A DNA stretch of 64,000 nucleotides from Haematobia irritans (lineage: Eukaryota > Arthropoda > Insecta > Diptera > Muscidae): positions 150,220,473 to 150,284,472 of the forward strand of contig NC_134399.1 in NCBI RefSeq assembly GCF_050003625.1, written 5' to 3'. This document shows, in pieces, positions 21,440 through 34,100 of the stretch. Below the pieces are notes generated by a model. The model had not been told where the DNA came from. It ran no database searches and saw nothing but the letters and a program-made list of their open reading frames with translations. Position 1 is the first letter of the stretch. Each line of letters opens with the position of its first letter. Position numbers and translations under genes: made by a program.

Positions 21440-22806
21440 ACACAAAAAAATTTCACGAAAATTTTTCCAATTAAAATTTTAATTGAGTTTTAAAAAATAT
21501 TCAATTAAAAAATTTAATTGATTCAACAAATTTTTTAATTGAAACAAAAATCAATCACAAAAATAATAGTATCACTTAATTTTTTAATTGATACTATAAT
21601 TACTGTGACTGAAGACATTTCAATTAAAAACAAGTATATACCGCCGTAAGTTCGGCCAGGCCGAATCTTATGTACCCTCCACCATGGATTGCGTAGAAAC
21701 TTCTACGAAAGGCTGTCATCCACAAATTTCATCTCACATGGTTGTTAAATATCATATACTACCACCACGTACCAAATTTCAACCAGATCGGATGAATTTT
21801 GCTTCTCTGGGAAGAATTTTGCTCTTCCAAGGTGCTCCGGAGGTCAAATCTGGGGATCGGTTTATATGGGGCCTATATATAATTATGGGCCGATATCAAC
21901 CAATTTTTGCATGGGTGTTTGAGGCCATATATTAACATCACGTACCAAATTTCAACTGAATCAGATGAATTTTGGTCTTCCAAGAGGCTCCGGAGGTCAA
22001 ATCTGTTGATCGGTTTATATGGGGGCTATATATAATCATGGACCGATATGGACCAATTTTTGCATGGTCATTAGAGACCATATACTAACACCATGTACCG
22101 AATATCAGCCGGATCGGATGAAATTTGCTTCTCTTAGAGGCTCCGCAAGCCAAATCTGGGGATCGGTTTATATGGGGGCTATATAATTATGGACCAATAT
22201 GGACCAATTTTTGTATGGTTGTTAAAGACCATATACTAAAATAATATACCAAATTTCAGCCGGATCGGATGAAATTTGCTCCTCTTAGAGGTTCCGAAAG
22301 CCAAATCGGGGAATCGGTTTATATGGGGGCTATATATAATTATGGACCGATGTGGACCAGTTTTTTCATGGTTGTTAGAGACCATATACTAACACCATGT
22401 ACCAAATTTCAGCCGGATCGGATGAAATTTGCTTCTCTTATAGGCCTCGCAAGCCAAATTTGGGGGTCCCTTTATATGAGGGCTATACGTAAAAGTGGAC
22501 CGATATGGCCGATTTGCAATACCATCCGACCTACATCAATAGCAACTACTTGTGCCAAGTTTCAAGTCGATAGCTTGTTTCGTTCGGAAGTTAGCGTGAT
22601 TTCAACAGACGGACGGACATGCTCAGATCGACTCAGAATTTCACCACGACCCATAATATATATACTTTATGGGGTCTTAGAGCAATATTTCGATGTGTTA
22701 CAAACGGAATGACAATGTTAATATACCCCCCATCCTATGGTGGAGGGTATAATTAATTGGATCAATTAATTTCGTGATTGAATCAGAAAAAAATTTTTTT
22801 GTGTGT
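21440..22806. mobile_element. AATTAA-rich MITE split by a DINE-like insertion
   Basis: The left part (about 21440-21630) starts CACAAAAAAATTTCACGAAA. The right part (22752-22806) ends GATTGAATCAGAAAAAAATTTTTTTGTGTG. These inverted ends, and an interior of repeated AATTAAAAAATTAATTGA blocks, define a family also seen at 36983-37670, 53270-53735 and 62930-63405. Confidence 0.7.
21631..22751 (+). mobile_element. DINE-like element (type B) inserted without target duplication
   Basis: Starts CAAGTATATACCGCCGTAAG with the hairpin TTCGGCCAGGCCGAA and TGTACCCTCCACCAT. Six units of about 152 bp follow (ATCGGTTTATATGGGGGC at about 22010, 22162 and 22313), then AACAGACGGACGGACATG, and the end CCATCCTATGGTGGAGGGTA. 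Comparison with the uninterrupted MITE copy near 63345 shows a clean insertion into AATTAAAAAATTAATT, with no duplicated target. Confidence 0.75.
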
Positions 22807-23602
22807 TATAATGTCAGATGATACTTTTTTAAATGCATATTATTGCGGCCTTTATTATTTCTTTATATATTGTTGGCATCTCTGTAATGAAGAAACAAAT
22901 CTTAAATCATGTGTGCCGGCGCACTGCTCTTTCCTTTTTTTTTGCCTACCCCAAGAAGTACTCAAAGTGAAATATTAAACGCGCTTTAAAGTTGACTACT
23001 TTAGCTAGATGGCTTGTTGGCTAGGTATGTGCGTATACTATTAATGTCAAAATATAACTTTTATTTTTATGATTAACTTCCGCCACACTAAATATGACGA
23101 AAAACAGACAGAATGACTAGCAGGCTGACTATGCTGCCAGGCTGTATGAGTGACGTGAGCACTTACCCTGGGTGTAGTGTCATAATCAAACTCCAATGCA
23201 TGGAACGATCCGCGCATTAACACCTTCTTACAATACGCTGGTAATCTGTTCAGGGTGAACTTCTTTATTTCTTCCTGTAATCATATTCTTTAATCTGGAG
23301 TAATGTTTATTTCATTTTTATATGACTTTAGTGGAGATACTTAAAATAGCTTCAATTTATGGGTCGACATTAAGAGTTCTTTTTATTTGAAGATTAAATG
23401 AAAACCACAAAAAAGATTCCATTTGCACACGTAAAGAAATGTTTAGTATTCTCATTCTTTTAAATACTTTTCTCACATTCAAATTAATACGAAGGAAATT
23501 ATATTAGAATCCAGAACAATGTTCACTGAAACAAATTTTGCCTTTACACTAACGGTTTTTGTATTGATTACGAGCCCAAGACATTGATAATTGGAGTGAG
23601 AG
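22807..23602. other. Single-copy region with one internal exon
   Basis: Besides the exon at 23167-23274, no other exon, repeat end or RNA gene is recognised. A piece at 23524-23582 matches the CACTGAAAAAA MITE family. Confidence 0.4.
23167..23274 (-). CDS. Internal exon (36 codons) of an unidentified - strand gene
   Basis: Read on the - strand, an acceptor ATTAAAGAATATGATTACAG ends at 23275. Then come exactly 108 bases, open in one frame, then the donor GTAAGT beginning at 23166. The frame encodes peptides such as FTLNRLPAYCKKVLMRGS and FHALEFDYDTTPR. Composition is coding-like and clearly richer in G+C than the surroundings. Phase is 0/0. I do not recognise the protein, and no neighbouring exon is visible nearby, so its introns must exceed several kilobases. 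It cannot belong to the gene whose stop is at 60802 unless that is an alternative end, because 23167 would lie downstream of that stop. Confidence 0.6.
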
Positions 23603-24429
23603 TCACGGTTGCCACACGAGCCCAAAATAATCTACCAAAATTTGGAGAACATTTTAGCAAACAAAAAATCTTATTTTGTCAAAAATTTAATTTCTAAAGA
23701 AAATTTTGTCAAAATTTTATTTTAATAAAAACGTTTGTTAAAATTTTATTTCTATAAAAAAAATTTATTTCTTTAGAAAATTTTGTCAAAATTTTATTTC
23801 TATAGAAAATTTTGTCAAAATTTTATTTCGTTTTGATTTTTATTGTTGGTTTGTACTTCAGTCATATTTGTTGTTTTGATCTCAGCTCAAAACCACTGAA
23901 AATTTTATTTCTATAGAATATTTTTAAAAATATTTTTTTTAAAGAAAATTTTTCAAAATTTTATTTCTAAAGAAAATTTTGTCAACATTTTTTTCCTATA
24001 TAAAATTTTGTTATTTCTATATAAAACATTGTCAATATTTTATTTCTATAGAAAATTTTGACAAAATTTTATTTCTGTAGAAAATTTTGTCAAAATTTTA
24101 TTTCTATTTTCTATAGACCATTGAAAATTGTATTTCTATAGAAAATTTTAACAAAAATTTCTTTCTATATAAAATTTATAAAATTTTGTCAATATTTTAT
24201 TTCTATAGAAAATTTTGTTTCTATAGAAAATTTTTTAAAAATTTTATTTCTATAGAAAATTTTGTCAAAATTTTATTTCTATAGGAAATGTTGCCAAAAT
24301 TTTTTTTCTATAGGAAATTATGTCAAATTTTTATTTCTATAGAAAATTTTGTCAAAATTTTATTTCTATAGAAAATTTTGTCAAAATTTTATTTCTATAG
24401 AAAACTATGTCAAAATTTTAATTATATAT

Positions 24430-25470
24430 ACAATTTTGTCAAAATTTTATTTTTATAGAAAATTTTGTCAAAATTTTATTTCTATAGGAAATGTTGCCAA
24501 AATTTTATTTTTATAGAAAATTTTGTCAAAATCTTATTTCTATAGAAAATTTTGACGAAATTTTCTTTCTATAGAAAAATTTGTCAAAATTTTTAACCTA
24601 TATAAAACTTTGTCAACATTTTATTTCTATAGAAAATTATGTCAAAATTTTAATTATATATACAATTTTATCAAAATTTTATTTTTATAGAAAATTTTGT
24701 CAAAATTTTATTTCTATAGAAAATTTAGTCAAAATTTTATTTCTATAGAAAATTTTGTCAAAACTTTATTTCTATAGAAAATTTTGTCAAAATTTTATTT
24801 ATATAGAAAATTTTGTCAAAATTTTATTTCTATAGCAAATTTTGTCAAAATTTTATTTCTATAGAAAATTTTGACGAAATTTTCTTTCCATAGAAAAAAT
24901 TTGTCAAAATTTTTAACCTATATAAAATTTTGTCAACATTTTATTTCTATAGAAAATTTTGACGAAATTTTCTATAGAAATAAAATTTTGACAAAATTTG
25001 CTATAGGTTAAAAATTTTGACAAATTTTTTCTATGGAAAGAAAATTTCGTCAAAATTTTCTATAGAAATAAAATTTTGACAAGATTTGCTATAGAAATAA
25101 AATTTTGACAAAATTTTCTATATAAATAAAATTTTGACAAAATTTTCTATAGAAATAAAGTTTTGACAAAATTTTCTATAGAAATAAAATTTTGACTAAA
25201 TTTTCTATAGAAATAAAATTTTGACAAAATTTTCTATAAAAATAAAATTTTGACATAATTTTCTATAGAAATAAAATGTTGACAAAGTTTTATATAGGTT
25301 AAAAATTTTGACAAATTTTTCTATAGAAAGAAAATTTCGTCAAAATTTTCTATAGAAATAAGATTTTGACAAAATTTTCTATAAAAATAAAATTTTGGCA
25401 ACATTTCCTATAGAATAAAATAAAATTTTGACAAAATTTTCTATATAAATAAAAATTTTGACAAAATTTT
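24430..25470. repeat. Inverted repeat of about 1 kb within the 29-bp array
   Basis: Landmark variants appear in mirror order. GGAAATGTTGCCAAAATTTT (about 24487) faces AAAATTTTGGCAACATTTCC (about 25390). AACCTATATAAAACTTTGTC (about 24595) faces GACAAAGTTTTATATAGGTT (25281). A second AACCTATATAAAATTTTGTC (24915) faces TGCTATAGGTTAAAAATTTT (about 25000). The centre lies near 24950-24962. The order of diverged units is conserved, so it is a true palindrome and not chance symmetry of the unit. Confidence 0.8.
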
Positions 25471-25674
25471 ACTTCTATAGAACAATTTTGACAAAATTTT
25501 ACTTCTATAGAACATTTTGTAAAATTTTATTTCTATAGAACATTTTGTCAAAATTTTATTTCTATAAAAATGTTGTCAACATTTTATTTCTATAGAAAAT
25601 TTTGTCAGAATTTTATTTCTATTGAAAATTTTGCTAAAATTTTTATTTATATAAAAAATTTTGTCAAAACTTAA

Positions 25675-26024
25675 GTTAGGTTAGGTTAGGTTATGTGGCA
25701 GCCCGATGTATCAGGCTCACTTAGACTATTCAGTCCATTGTGATACCACAGTGGTGAACTTCTCTCTTATCACTGAGTGCTGCCCGATTCCATGTTAAGC
25801 TCAATGACAAGGGACCTCCTTTTTATAGCCGAGTCCGAACGGCGTTCCACATTCTAGTGAAACCACTTAGAGAAGCTTTGAAACCCTCAGAAATGTCACC
25901 AGCATTACTGAGGTGGGATAATCCACCGCTGAAAAACTTTTTGGTGTTCGGTCGTATCAGGAATCGAACCCACGACCTTGTGTATGCAAGGCGGCATGCT
26001 AACCATTGCACCACGGTGGCTCCC
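25675..26024 (-). mobile_element. tRNA-derived SINE, full length (about 350 bp)
   Basis: The head on the - strand is GGGAGCCACCGTGGTGCAATGG with an A-box-like GTGGTGCAATGGTTAGCATG and a B-box GGTTCGATTCC. A unique body with AGCGGTGGATTATCCCACCT follows, and a tail of CCTAACCTAACCTAACTT. AAACTTAA flanks both sides as target duplication. Pol III transcription and LINE-dependent retroposition are known for such elements. The 67-codon ORFs over this region are repeat translations. Confidence 0.9.
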
Positions 26025-26168
26025 AAACTTAATATCTATAGAAAACTTAAATATCTATAGAAAAACTTAATATCAATAGAAAATTTTGTCAAAATGTTAT
26101 TTGTATAGAAAATTTTATTCCTATGGAAAATTTTATCAAATTTTATTTCTATTGAAAATATTATTTCT

Positions 26169-26985
26169 ACACTGAAAAAAATATTGTCGTGAGTTCAAAG
26201 ATTTCATGTCTTTAAAATACGAATGCAAATTTAGCTTAGCATAGAAGACGCATTTCTCTATTATAAAGTTTTTTTTTTCTTGTCCAAAAGTCGACTTTTC
26301 AATGAAGTCGTATTTTCCTTATAATTAAGTGATTTGACTTAAAAATGGGTATCATAATATGAAAGACAATATGTTTGGGCTAACGTCAACTTGACTTTAA
26401 TAATTCAGAAAAATTCTTTAGATTTCATGAAATTGTCTTTAAATTTGTTGTCTTTTTGCATCTTGACTACAAAGCAAAAAATTGTTCAAATATAGGACAT
26501 GTTTTTTAACGCTTTATTTTAAAGACGTTTTTTAGTTTAATAATAGCATAAATTCTACTGGAAGTCGAGTCTTAATTTGGAAAATAACTCGTTAACTCGT
26601 TTTTAAAGGACTTTGATAGCATATGAAGAAAAGAAGCTGAAAAAACGAACAGTTAAAATTTGCTTTCTAAAAGCAAGCACACAAAACCCAAATTTAAAAG
26701 AGAATTGTGCCTTAAAAGTATCCTTACTTGTATTCTCCGCTTCTTTGGCTCGGAATCAATATACCATTTTTGGATACATTTAAGACAAAATTTAATTTAA
26801 AATTTAAGCTTTTCGTACTTGTTTCTAGGAAACAAATTTTAATTAACTAGGTTTTTTTCACCTTTTTCTTCATTTACTACTAAAGTCCCTTAAAAACGTG
26901 TTAACGACAAATTTTCAGAATTATTATAAACTCATAAGGGGAAAGTTAAAATATTTGGATCGAAGTAAACTTTTTTTGAATGTAA
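26169..26985. mobile_element. CACTGAAAAAAATATT MITE (copy 1)
   Basis: Begins ACACTGAAAAAAATATTGTCG and ends AAACTTTTTTTGAATGTA, imperfect inverted repeats, with the family phrase CTTTGGCTCGGAATCAAT. Related copies lie at 29066-29724 and 40060-40600, with fragments at 10500, 14822, 23524 and 63540. Confidence 0.65.
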
Positions 26986-28768
26986 ATGAAGTTGCTTTTA
27001 AAGGCTATACAGTTCCAGTTTTTTTTTTTATTTTAAGTGAAAATGCCAGTTTTAATCTTGAAACGCTTTCAATGAAGGAAAAAATCCATAATGATATTAC
27101 ACCTACACCCGTTTGTTTGGAAAACCACACACAAGAAACTGGTCGGTCGGTGGTTGAGGTAGATGGCTGATTGTGGCGGCTATGATCAAGACGCCAACAT
27201 CTTGATAATATGCCTGCTGCCAAGTAAAAGTTGTTGAACTTAATTTTTATAGCATATTTCAAGCATCTATCTGTCCGTCTCTCTATATGGAAGTTTGTGG
27301 TAATCTCTCTATGCGTACGTGGGTTGATTTCTGATTTGTATTCATGTTGTCAATCTTAACCCGGTACTCCCGCTGCCTATTCTGTTATCAATGTGAACAG
27401 AAGAATAACTATTGTCTTGAATTTTATCATTTGATTTGAGAGTGGTTTTCAATTTCTCATTTTCAAAATACTTCTTCAGTGAGTTGAGTGTCAATGTTTT
27501 TTATTTTATATGGAACAAAATAACCTAAAGAAAACATTTTCAAATCTTATCGAACTAAATATTTTAAATGTTGTGTACTTGATAATAGCAAAGAACACTT
27601 GATGGTAAAATTGAAAATTTCGAAAAACTAAATTGGCTTAATAAGGAGTGATAGATAGGTACATAGATGGATAGATAGTTTGTTTTACAATACTTATTTT
27701 CGATTCCATTGGTTTATTGAGTGTACGATTAGTTTCAAGGTAAAAGTTCATGCAACTCGATGTATATATGTCTAAGTAAGTTTTTACTAAATTATTGTAC
27801 ACACATGGCGTCTTTGTTTTTCTTAAATGCTATGTAAACAATTTCTAAAATATAAAACGCCTACTATAAATAAATAGTTTTGTTTTTTATAGCTTGGTGT
27901 GAGTTCTCTTATTGTTTTACTACAAAACTAAAAAAAAAACTAAATGGCTATGATCTCACTGTCATAGCTGAAGAAGAACAAGAACAAATTATGCTATTGA
28001 ATTTTCTTTGCATTGTATATTTATGGAATACGACATCAAAATGTTTGTAGGAAATTAAAATTATTGATAACTTTTCGTTCTTTAAAAGTGGTCAAAAGCA
28101 TTGTTCTAATGGATCAAAATTCGCACAAAAAAATGGAAATATTTTTCCATTATAGTAAAGTGAAATTCATAGAAAAAATGTGTTTTCATTTATATTGAGT
28201 GGGAAAATGGTTTTACGATTTTTAGTAGCATTAAAAATATTAATGCCACTGAACCATTACCATATTTGTGTAGAAAACATAAAACAGGCCACATAGGATG
28301 ATTTTTAATGGAATAAAACAATAAAACCAATAAAAACTGAGTTTGAAAGAGCTAAATTTGGGTAGTTCCGACTATCAACCATATAAATCCGTAGATAAAC
28401 TAACGCTATAATTATCTTAGTTTTATTGGAAAAAATATTTCTTTATAGTTAAAGTTTATTTTTTTTCCACTGCCCAATGAACGATTTCATTTTTTAGTAT
28501 AACTCAAACATTTTATGAGCTATACGTGGGTATAAAGTTCAGTGATCGTACATATAAGTTAAATATGAACTTGAAGCAGAAGACAATTTTCGTACGATTA
28601 CCAAAAATTGTAAGAATGAATTACTGTATGGTCAAAATGGTCATGATTTGGTTCAGTTAAATTTTCGCAAGTGCTAGTTCATTCCTCCTATAAAACAGTT
28701 AACTTTTTACTGTGAACTAAATTGGTATACCACAATAGTATCAATTGTTTTATGAATTTGAGTTTTTA
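26986..28768. other. Single-copy non-coding DNA
   Basis: No exon with convincing splice sites, repeat end or RNA gene is seen. An open frame at 26898-27170 begins inside the preceding MITE. Its unique half (from about 27035) has a possible acceptor but no consensus donor, so it is not called. Confidence 0.4.
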
Positions 28769-29065
28769 TACCCACCACCATAAAATGGGGTATAATAAGT
28801 TTGTCAATCCGTTTGTAACACATCGAATTAACGATTTTCGACTACATAAACTATAAATATTCTTAATCAGGGAGCAATTCTAAGACGATATAAGTCTTCA
28901 AAAATGAAACTATCGTGCTGAAATTTTGCATAAACTAGTCTTTTGTCTGCAGACAGTTCAAGTTCGAAGATGGGATATACCGGTCCAGATTTTGATATAG
29001 CCCCCATACAAACCTACCAACCGATTTGGGGTCTTGATCGTTTAGAATTTGTGTGAATTTCAAAA

Positions 29066-29724
29066 TCTACACTGAAAAAAATATTAACGTGATATTAAAA
29101 ATTACGCAACCTAAATTTTAGGATTCGAAATTTACCAAATATTAAGTACAAATTTCTTTAAAATAATGAAATTTTAATTAAAATAAAGTTTATAATCTTT
29201 GCTTCAACATTTTTTCCCATTAAATGTAGGACACAAATTTTGTAAATTTACGTCCCTCCGTTAAAGTCGCATGTCTTTGAACAAAGGCTAATATTCCTTA
29301 AAGTAAAGAAACACATTTTTGATTTAAAGAAATTGTCCTTAAATTAACTGAAATATTGAAACTTTATATTTAAGATAAAAACGCTTCAAATATAGGCTAA
29401 GGCTTATTTTGCGAATTTAGCGACTTTGGTTTAAAGTTTTTGTGGAATTAAGAAAATATTTTTTTACTTTGAAGTATCCGTTATAATTTGAATTTATGAA
29501 CGAGCATTTGTTTGTACATGAGTACGTTTATTAATAAACCACGAAAAGAAAATGAAAATTTGATAAATGAGATCTGTATCCTAATTTCAATTTTATTGAT
29601 CCTAGATTTAAAGCCAGATAGGTCGCTAAAAAATTCTTTATTTTAAAGAAGCCGCTCGGAATCAATACCAAAATCCTTAAGGGAAGGTAAAAATCTTTGG
29701 ATCCAAGTTAACTTTTTTTGAGTG
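29066..29724. mobile_element. CACTGAAAAAAATATT MITE (copy 2, best preserved)
   Basis: Ends ACACTGAAAAAAATATTAAC and AACTTTTTTTGAGTG, inverted. Interior includes GCATGTCTTTGAACAAAGGC and GCTCGGAATCAATACCAAAA. It interrupts a DINE-like element. No coding capacity. Confidence 0.7.
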
Positions 29725-30004
29725 GAGAGATATTTTGGGTGCATAAGTAAGTGGCTTCTAGACGCCGAAATTTTTATCCGATTTGCCTGCAATTCAATAT
29801 TTTGCGGTATTTACGGATTTTAAATAGTTGTGGCGAATATGCTGTGATTCGGTCCACATTTGGATATAGCCTGATCTCCCAATTTAACTAGACATCCGAA
29901 TATTTATCCGATTTGGAAATGTAGAGGTATTTTGGGTCCATAAATAAGTGTGCCTAATATGGTGTGTATCGGTCCATGTTTCGGTATAGGCGCCATATAG
30001 TCCG

Positions 30005-30150
30005 ATCTCCCGCGGATTGATATCCGGAGATTTTGGTGGTCATCCTGCGGTAAATGGAGAAACCTCCATTTTAAGGCATTTTAAATTGGCGCGTGCATGA
30101 GTCCTGTTGGAATGACCCTGGTCTGCGGCCGAAATGTTTGTCTCTGGCGG
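30005..30150 (-). pseudogene. Mariner-like transposase fragment
   Basis: On the - strand a short frame carries DQGHSNRTHARANLK and, after a stop, PPKSPDINP. These correspond to the second catalytic Asp region (QD-x-A) and the PPxSPDxNP signature of mariner-family transposases. It is only about 45 codons, with an internal stop and no TIRs found. Confidence 0.5.
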
Positions 30151-30275
30151 CAAATCGATGGTGTACATTTTCAAATGACTTACTTTTAAAGAAAGAAAAC
30201 TTTATATTTCTAAAACTTCGTTCCTGAGAAAAGAAATCTCTTCATTCAATGTATGGTGAAGGATATAAAAAATAT

Positions 30276-31190
30276 TTTTTATTTTTTTCTCGCTCAGAAA
30301 ATATTTAATAATAAACATTTTAATAGACAACCCCTCCTAAGTGCTTTTTTTTAAATTTCCCATCCGATATCATCATATCTGGACAAGCACTCACTTACTT
30401 CTTTGCGATACCAAAGCACGCAATTCAATCATAATTTAAATATTTACTTGATCTAAATTTCAATTTAAATAAAATCATTGGGTCTTGATATTGCCTTGTT
30501 TATCATTTTGTTTTCTTCATTCATATTTTTTTGTAGAAGAAGAGGAAGGAGAATACTAAAACACGTTTTATGAATATAACATTTTCACGTTTTATTTGGA
30601 CTCCATGCCAATGAATGAATGAATGAATAGAAAAAAATTACTATGTTTACATAAAGATAAACATTTGAATTGAAGAAAATATCATTCATCTCTATAGAGT
30701 AATTTCGGCCTACACAAAATAATTATTAAAGCCAACCGGTGATAATGATGTTGGACAACGTTATAAATACGCTTATTTGTTTAAATTTTGATGTTTCTTC
30801 TTTTTTTATTGGTGGGATACTGTTAAAGATTTGGGTCTCTGCTGAGAGTATATTTAGGTGAATGCACGATTTATAATGATTTTTTTAACATAAATACACG
30901 TAGAGATAAATGTAAATGAGATATAGTAAAAAATATTTTACAGATTTATATTCACTAAAAGCATATATTTAAGAATGTTTTAAACTATGGTTTGTTATTT
31001 TGATAAGGAAGGGATTATATATTTGTCAACTGACAAATATAAGATAATCTTTTTTTATTTTACTCATACATGAGATAAATGTCAAAAGAAACACAATTGG
31101 AAACGACAAAATGGTATAAATATCACAGATGATTTTTTCATGTAATCTACAGCTAGATTACTAGCTTAAAAATGGGTAAAAAATAAATAA
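30276..31190. other. Single-copy AT-rich DNA
   Basis: No gene or repeat end recognised. A short (AATG)n run lies at 30612-30630, and GTATTT/AAATAC-rich sequence elsewhere. Confidence 0.35.
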
Positions 31191-34100
31191 AAAAAACAAG
31201 TGAGTAAAGAAGAAAGTGGGCGGGGCCGACTATATCATACCCTAAACCACACCAACTGAATTAGTAAACGTAACCATTTGTGGGATATTATCGGTATAGG
31301 TATAAACCGCATTTCCATATTTAAGAATATTAAGGGGTACATGTTCATGGGAGTTGTATCACAATCTGAACATAAATGTCTGATATTTGGAGATATAGTT
31401 GGTTCTGAACCTACAGAGTTAGTATGCCACTAATATTGAGTCCATTAGAGGAAATCGCTAAATTAGTGTGGTTAATAAATCAAAACTTTTGAAACTTGGG
31501 ATATATATTTATGTAAGAGTCTACCTATGATCGGCTAATACTTCAATATTAACAAGTAAGAAAAGTCTAAAGTCGGGCGGGGCTGACTATATTATACCCT
31601 GCACCACTTTGTAGATCTAAATTTTCGATACCATATCACATCCGTCAAATGTGTTGGGGGCTATATATAAAGGTTTGTCCCAAATACATACATTTAAATA
31701 TCACTCCATCTGGACAGAATTTGATAGACTTCTTCAAAATCTATAGACTCAAAATTTAAGTCGGCTAATGCACTAGGGTGGAACACAATGTTAGTAAAAA
31801 ATATGGGAAACATTTAAATCTGGAGCAATTTTAAGGAAACTTCGCAAAACTTTATTTATGTTTTATCGCTCGATATATATGTATTAGAATTTTAGGAAAA
31901 TTAGAGTAATTTTTACATCTTTTCGACTAAGCAGTGGCGATTTTACAAGGAAAATGTTGGTATTTTGACCATTTTTTTCGAAATCAGAAAAACATATATA
32001 TGGGAGCTATATCTAAATCTGAACCGATTTCAATTTGGCAAGCATAGCTACAATGCTAATTCTACTCCCTGTGCAAAATTTCAACTAAATCGGAGTTAAA
32101 AATTGGCCTCTGTGGTCATATGAGTGTAAATCGGGCGAAAACTATATATGGAAGATATATCTAAATGTGAACCGATTTCAACCAAATTTGGCACGCATAG
32201 CTACAATGCTAATTCTACTCCCTGTGCACAATTTCAACTAAATCGGAGCAAAAAATTGGCCTCTGTGGTCATATGAGTGTAAATCGGGCAAAAGCTATAT
32301 ATGGGAGCTATATCTAAATCTGAGCCGATTTCAATATAATTTGGCACACTTGCCTATAGTACTAATTGTTCTTCTTGTGCAAAATTTTAAGCAAATTAGG
32401 GTAAAACTCTGGCTTCTGGGACCGTATTAGTCCATATCGGGCGAAAGATATATATGGGAGCTATATCTAAATCTAACCCGATTTCAATATAATTTGGCAC
32501 ACTTGACTATAGTACTAATTGTTCTTCTTTTGCAAAATTTTAAGCAAATTAGGGTAAAACTCTGGCTTCTGGGGCCATATAAGTCCATATCGGGCGAAAT
32601 ATATATATGGGAGCTATATCTAAATCTGAACCGATTTCTTCCAAAATCAATAGGGTTCTATTCTGACCAAAATACATACTTTGACTACAAAAATGTGTTC
32701 ACGGACAGACGGACATTGCTATATCTACTCAGGAGCCCAACCTGAGCATTTTTGCCAAAGACACCATGTGTCTATCTCGTCCCCTTTTGGGTGTTGCAAA
32801 CATATACACTAACTTTTAGTACCCTGTTCCACAGTGTGGCGGAGGGTATAAAAATTTGAGTAACATTGGTTAATAAATAAGTGTCTTATGGCCAAAATTT
32901 GGGAAAATCGAGCGATGCACATATATGGGAGCTATATCTACATCTGAACCGATTTGGATGAAATTTTTCTGGTTTGGTTGATACCACAGAAAGTTACTTT
33001 GTGCTAAATTTCAGTAAGTTATATTAATAAATACCCTACTGGAAAGTGGTGCAAATTGCCACTGACGTACCTATCACAGAACTGGTATTTGTGCTCCAGT
33101 TAGTTGCAATTTTTAAATAGTCGTATTTTATTTATTTCCGTACTCGCTTGATATTAAAATCTTAGATACATTAAGATTTCAATATCAAGCATTTTCACAT
33201 TTAGTGAAAAAAAATTATCAGAATAAGCTATTGTTCGACATATTTCATTTCGGTTTCGATCGGGATGCCCAAATTGAAACGGATTTCTAAGAGTTTGTTC
33301 GATACTGGTTCCTGAGGACCTGTCTATGGGGTTCTCCTGCTAAATTGTCCCAGAACGTGACCTTTGGGATGAGTCCAAGACGCGTCCTAAAATGTAAATT
33401 TACCCCATCAATGACAAACCCATGTTAAAGTGACCGGTCCCTTCCATACGTTTTGACCATAACTGGGACTGGTCCATACACACCAGGGACTAGTCCTGTA
33501 CCGGTTCTGTCGTTGATCCATTTCCCATAGGGTAAGCCTATTATGACCACATTTCGGAAAATCGGGTGATGCATATCTATGGTAGCTACATCTAAATCTG
33601 AACAGATTTCCATGATTTTTGGCACACATAGTTAGTATTACAGAATATTAGAGTAAGCCAACTTTGTGTATGATCGGTTTATAAATAAGGGTTTTATGGC
33701 CAAATTTGGGAAAATCGGCGATACATATATATGAGAGCTATATCGAAATCTTAACCGATTTCAATGATTTTTTGCACATATAGTATGCGTTTTTTTGATT
33801 TGGCCAACTTTGAGTCAGCTCGATTGATAAATAAAGGACTTGTGGTCAAATTTGGAAAAATCGCGCAATACATATAGATGGGAGCTATATCTAAATCTGA
33901 ACCGATTTCGATGAAATTTGGCACACTTAAAGGGTAGTTAATCGGATTACTTTGTGACAAATTTAACACCGTTCTGTTAGTAAATGAGCGCAATCTGACC
34001 CAATTTATCGAAATCGGGCGATACATATATATATCTAAATTTGATTCGAATTCAATAGCGTTCCTCCTTGTGCCAAAAAAGCGCCACACACCAAATTTCA

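Larger units (their letters stand above)
23603..26168. mobile_element. Element filled by a 29-bp tandem repeat array
   Basis: It starts with CACGGTTGCCACACGAGCCC, the same terminus as the complete elements at 54190-54637 and 58340-59356. It then consists almost wholly of a 29-bp unit (ATTTCTATAGAAAATTTTGT plus CAAAATTTT). It flips orientation near 24960, is interrupted by a SINE at 25675-26024, and its far end is cut by the MITE at 26169. Confidence 0.75.
28769..30275 (-). mobile_element. Broken DINE-like element (type B variant) with insertions
   Basis: It starts with TATACCCACCACCATAAAAT and the GTTTGTAACACATCGAA block, resumes after the MITE at 29066-29724 with body units (TTATCCGATTTGCCTGC, GATATAGCCTGATCTCCC), and fades after 30010 into a transposase fragment. 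No (GTCY)n tract or hairpin head remains. Confidence 0.5.

Noticed and set aside
25675..25697. (TTAGG)n as a telomere tract
   Set aside because: Only three to four units, always at the 3' end of the same SINE.
25823..26060. 67-codon ORFs on both strands (and similar at 40642 and 49540)
   Set aside because: Translations of the tRNA-derived SINE.
26898..27170. 90-codon + strand ORF with a possible internal acceptor
   Set aside because: The first half lies in a MITE; the unique half lacks a consensus donor and a recognisable domain.
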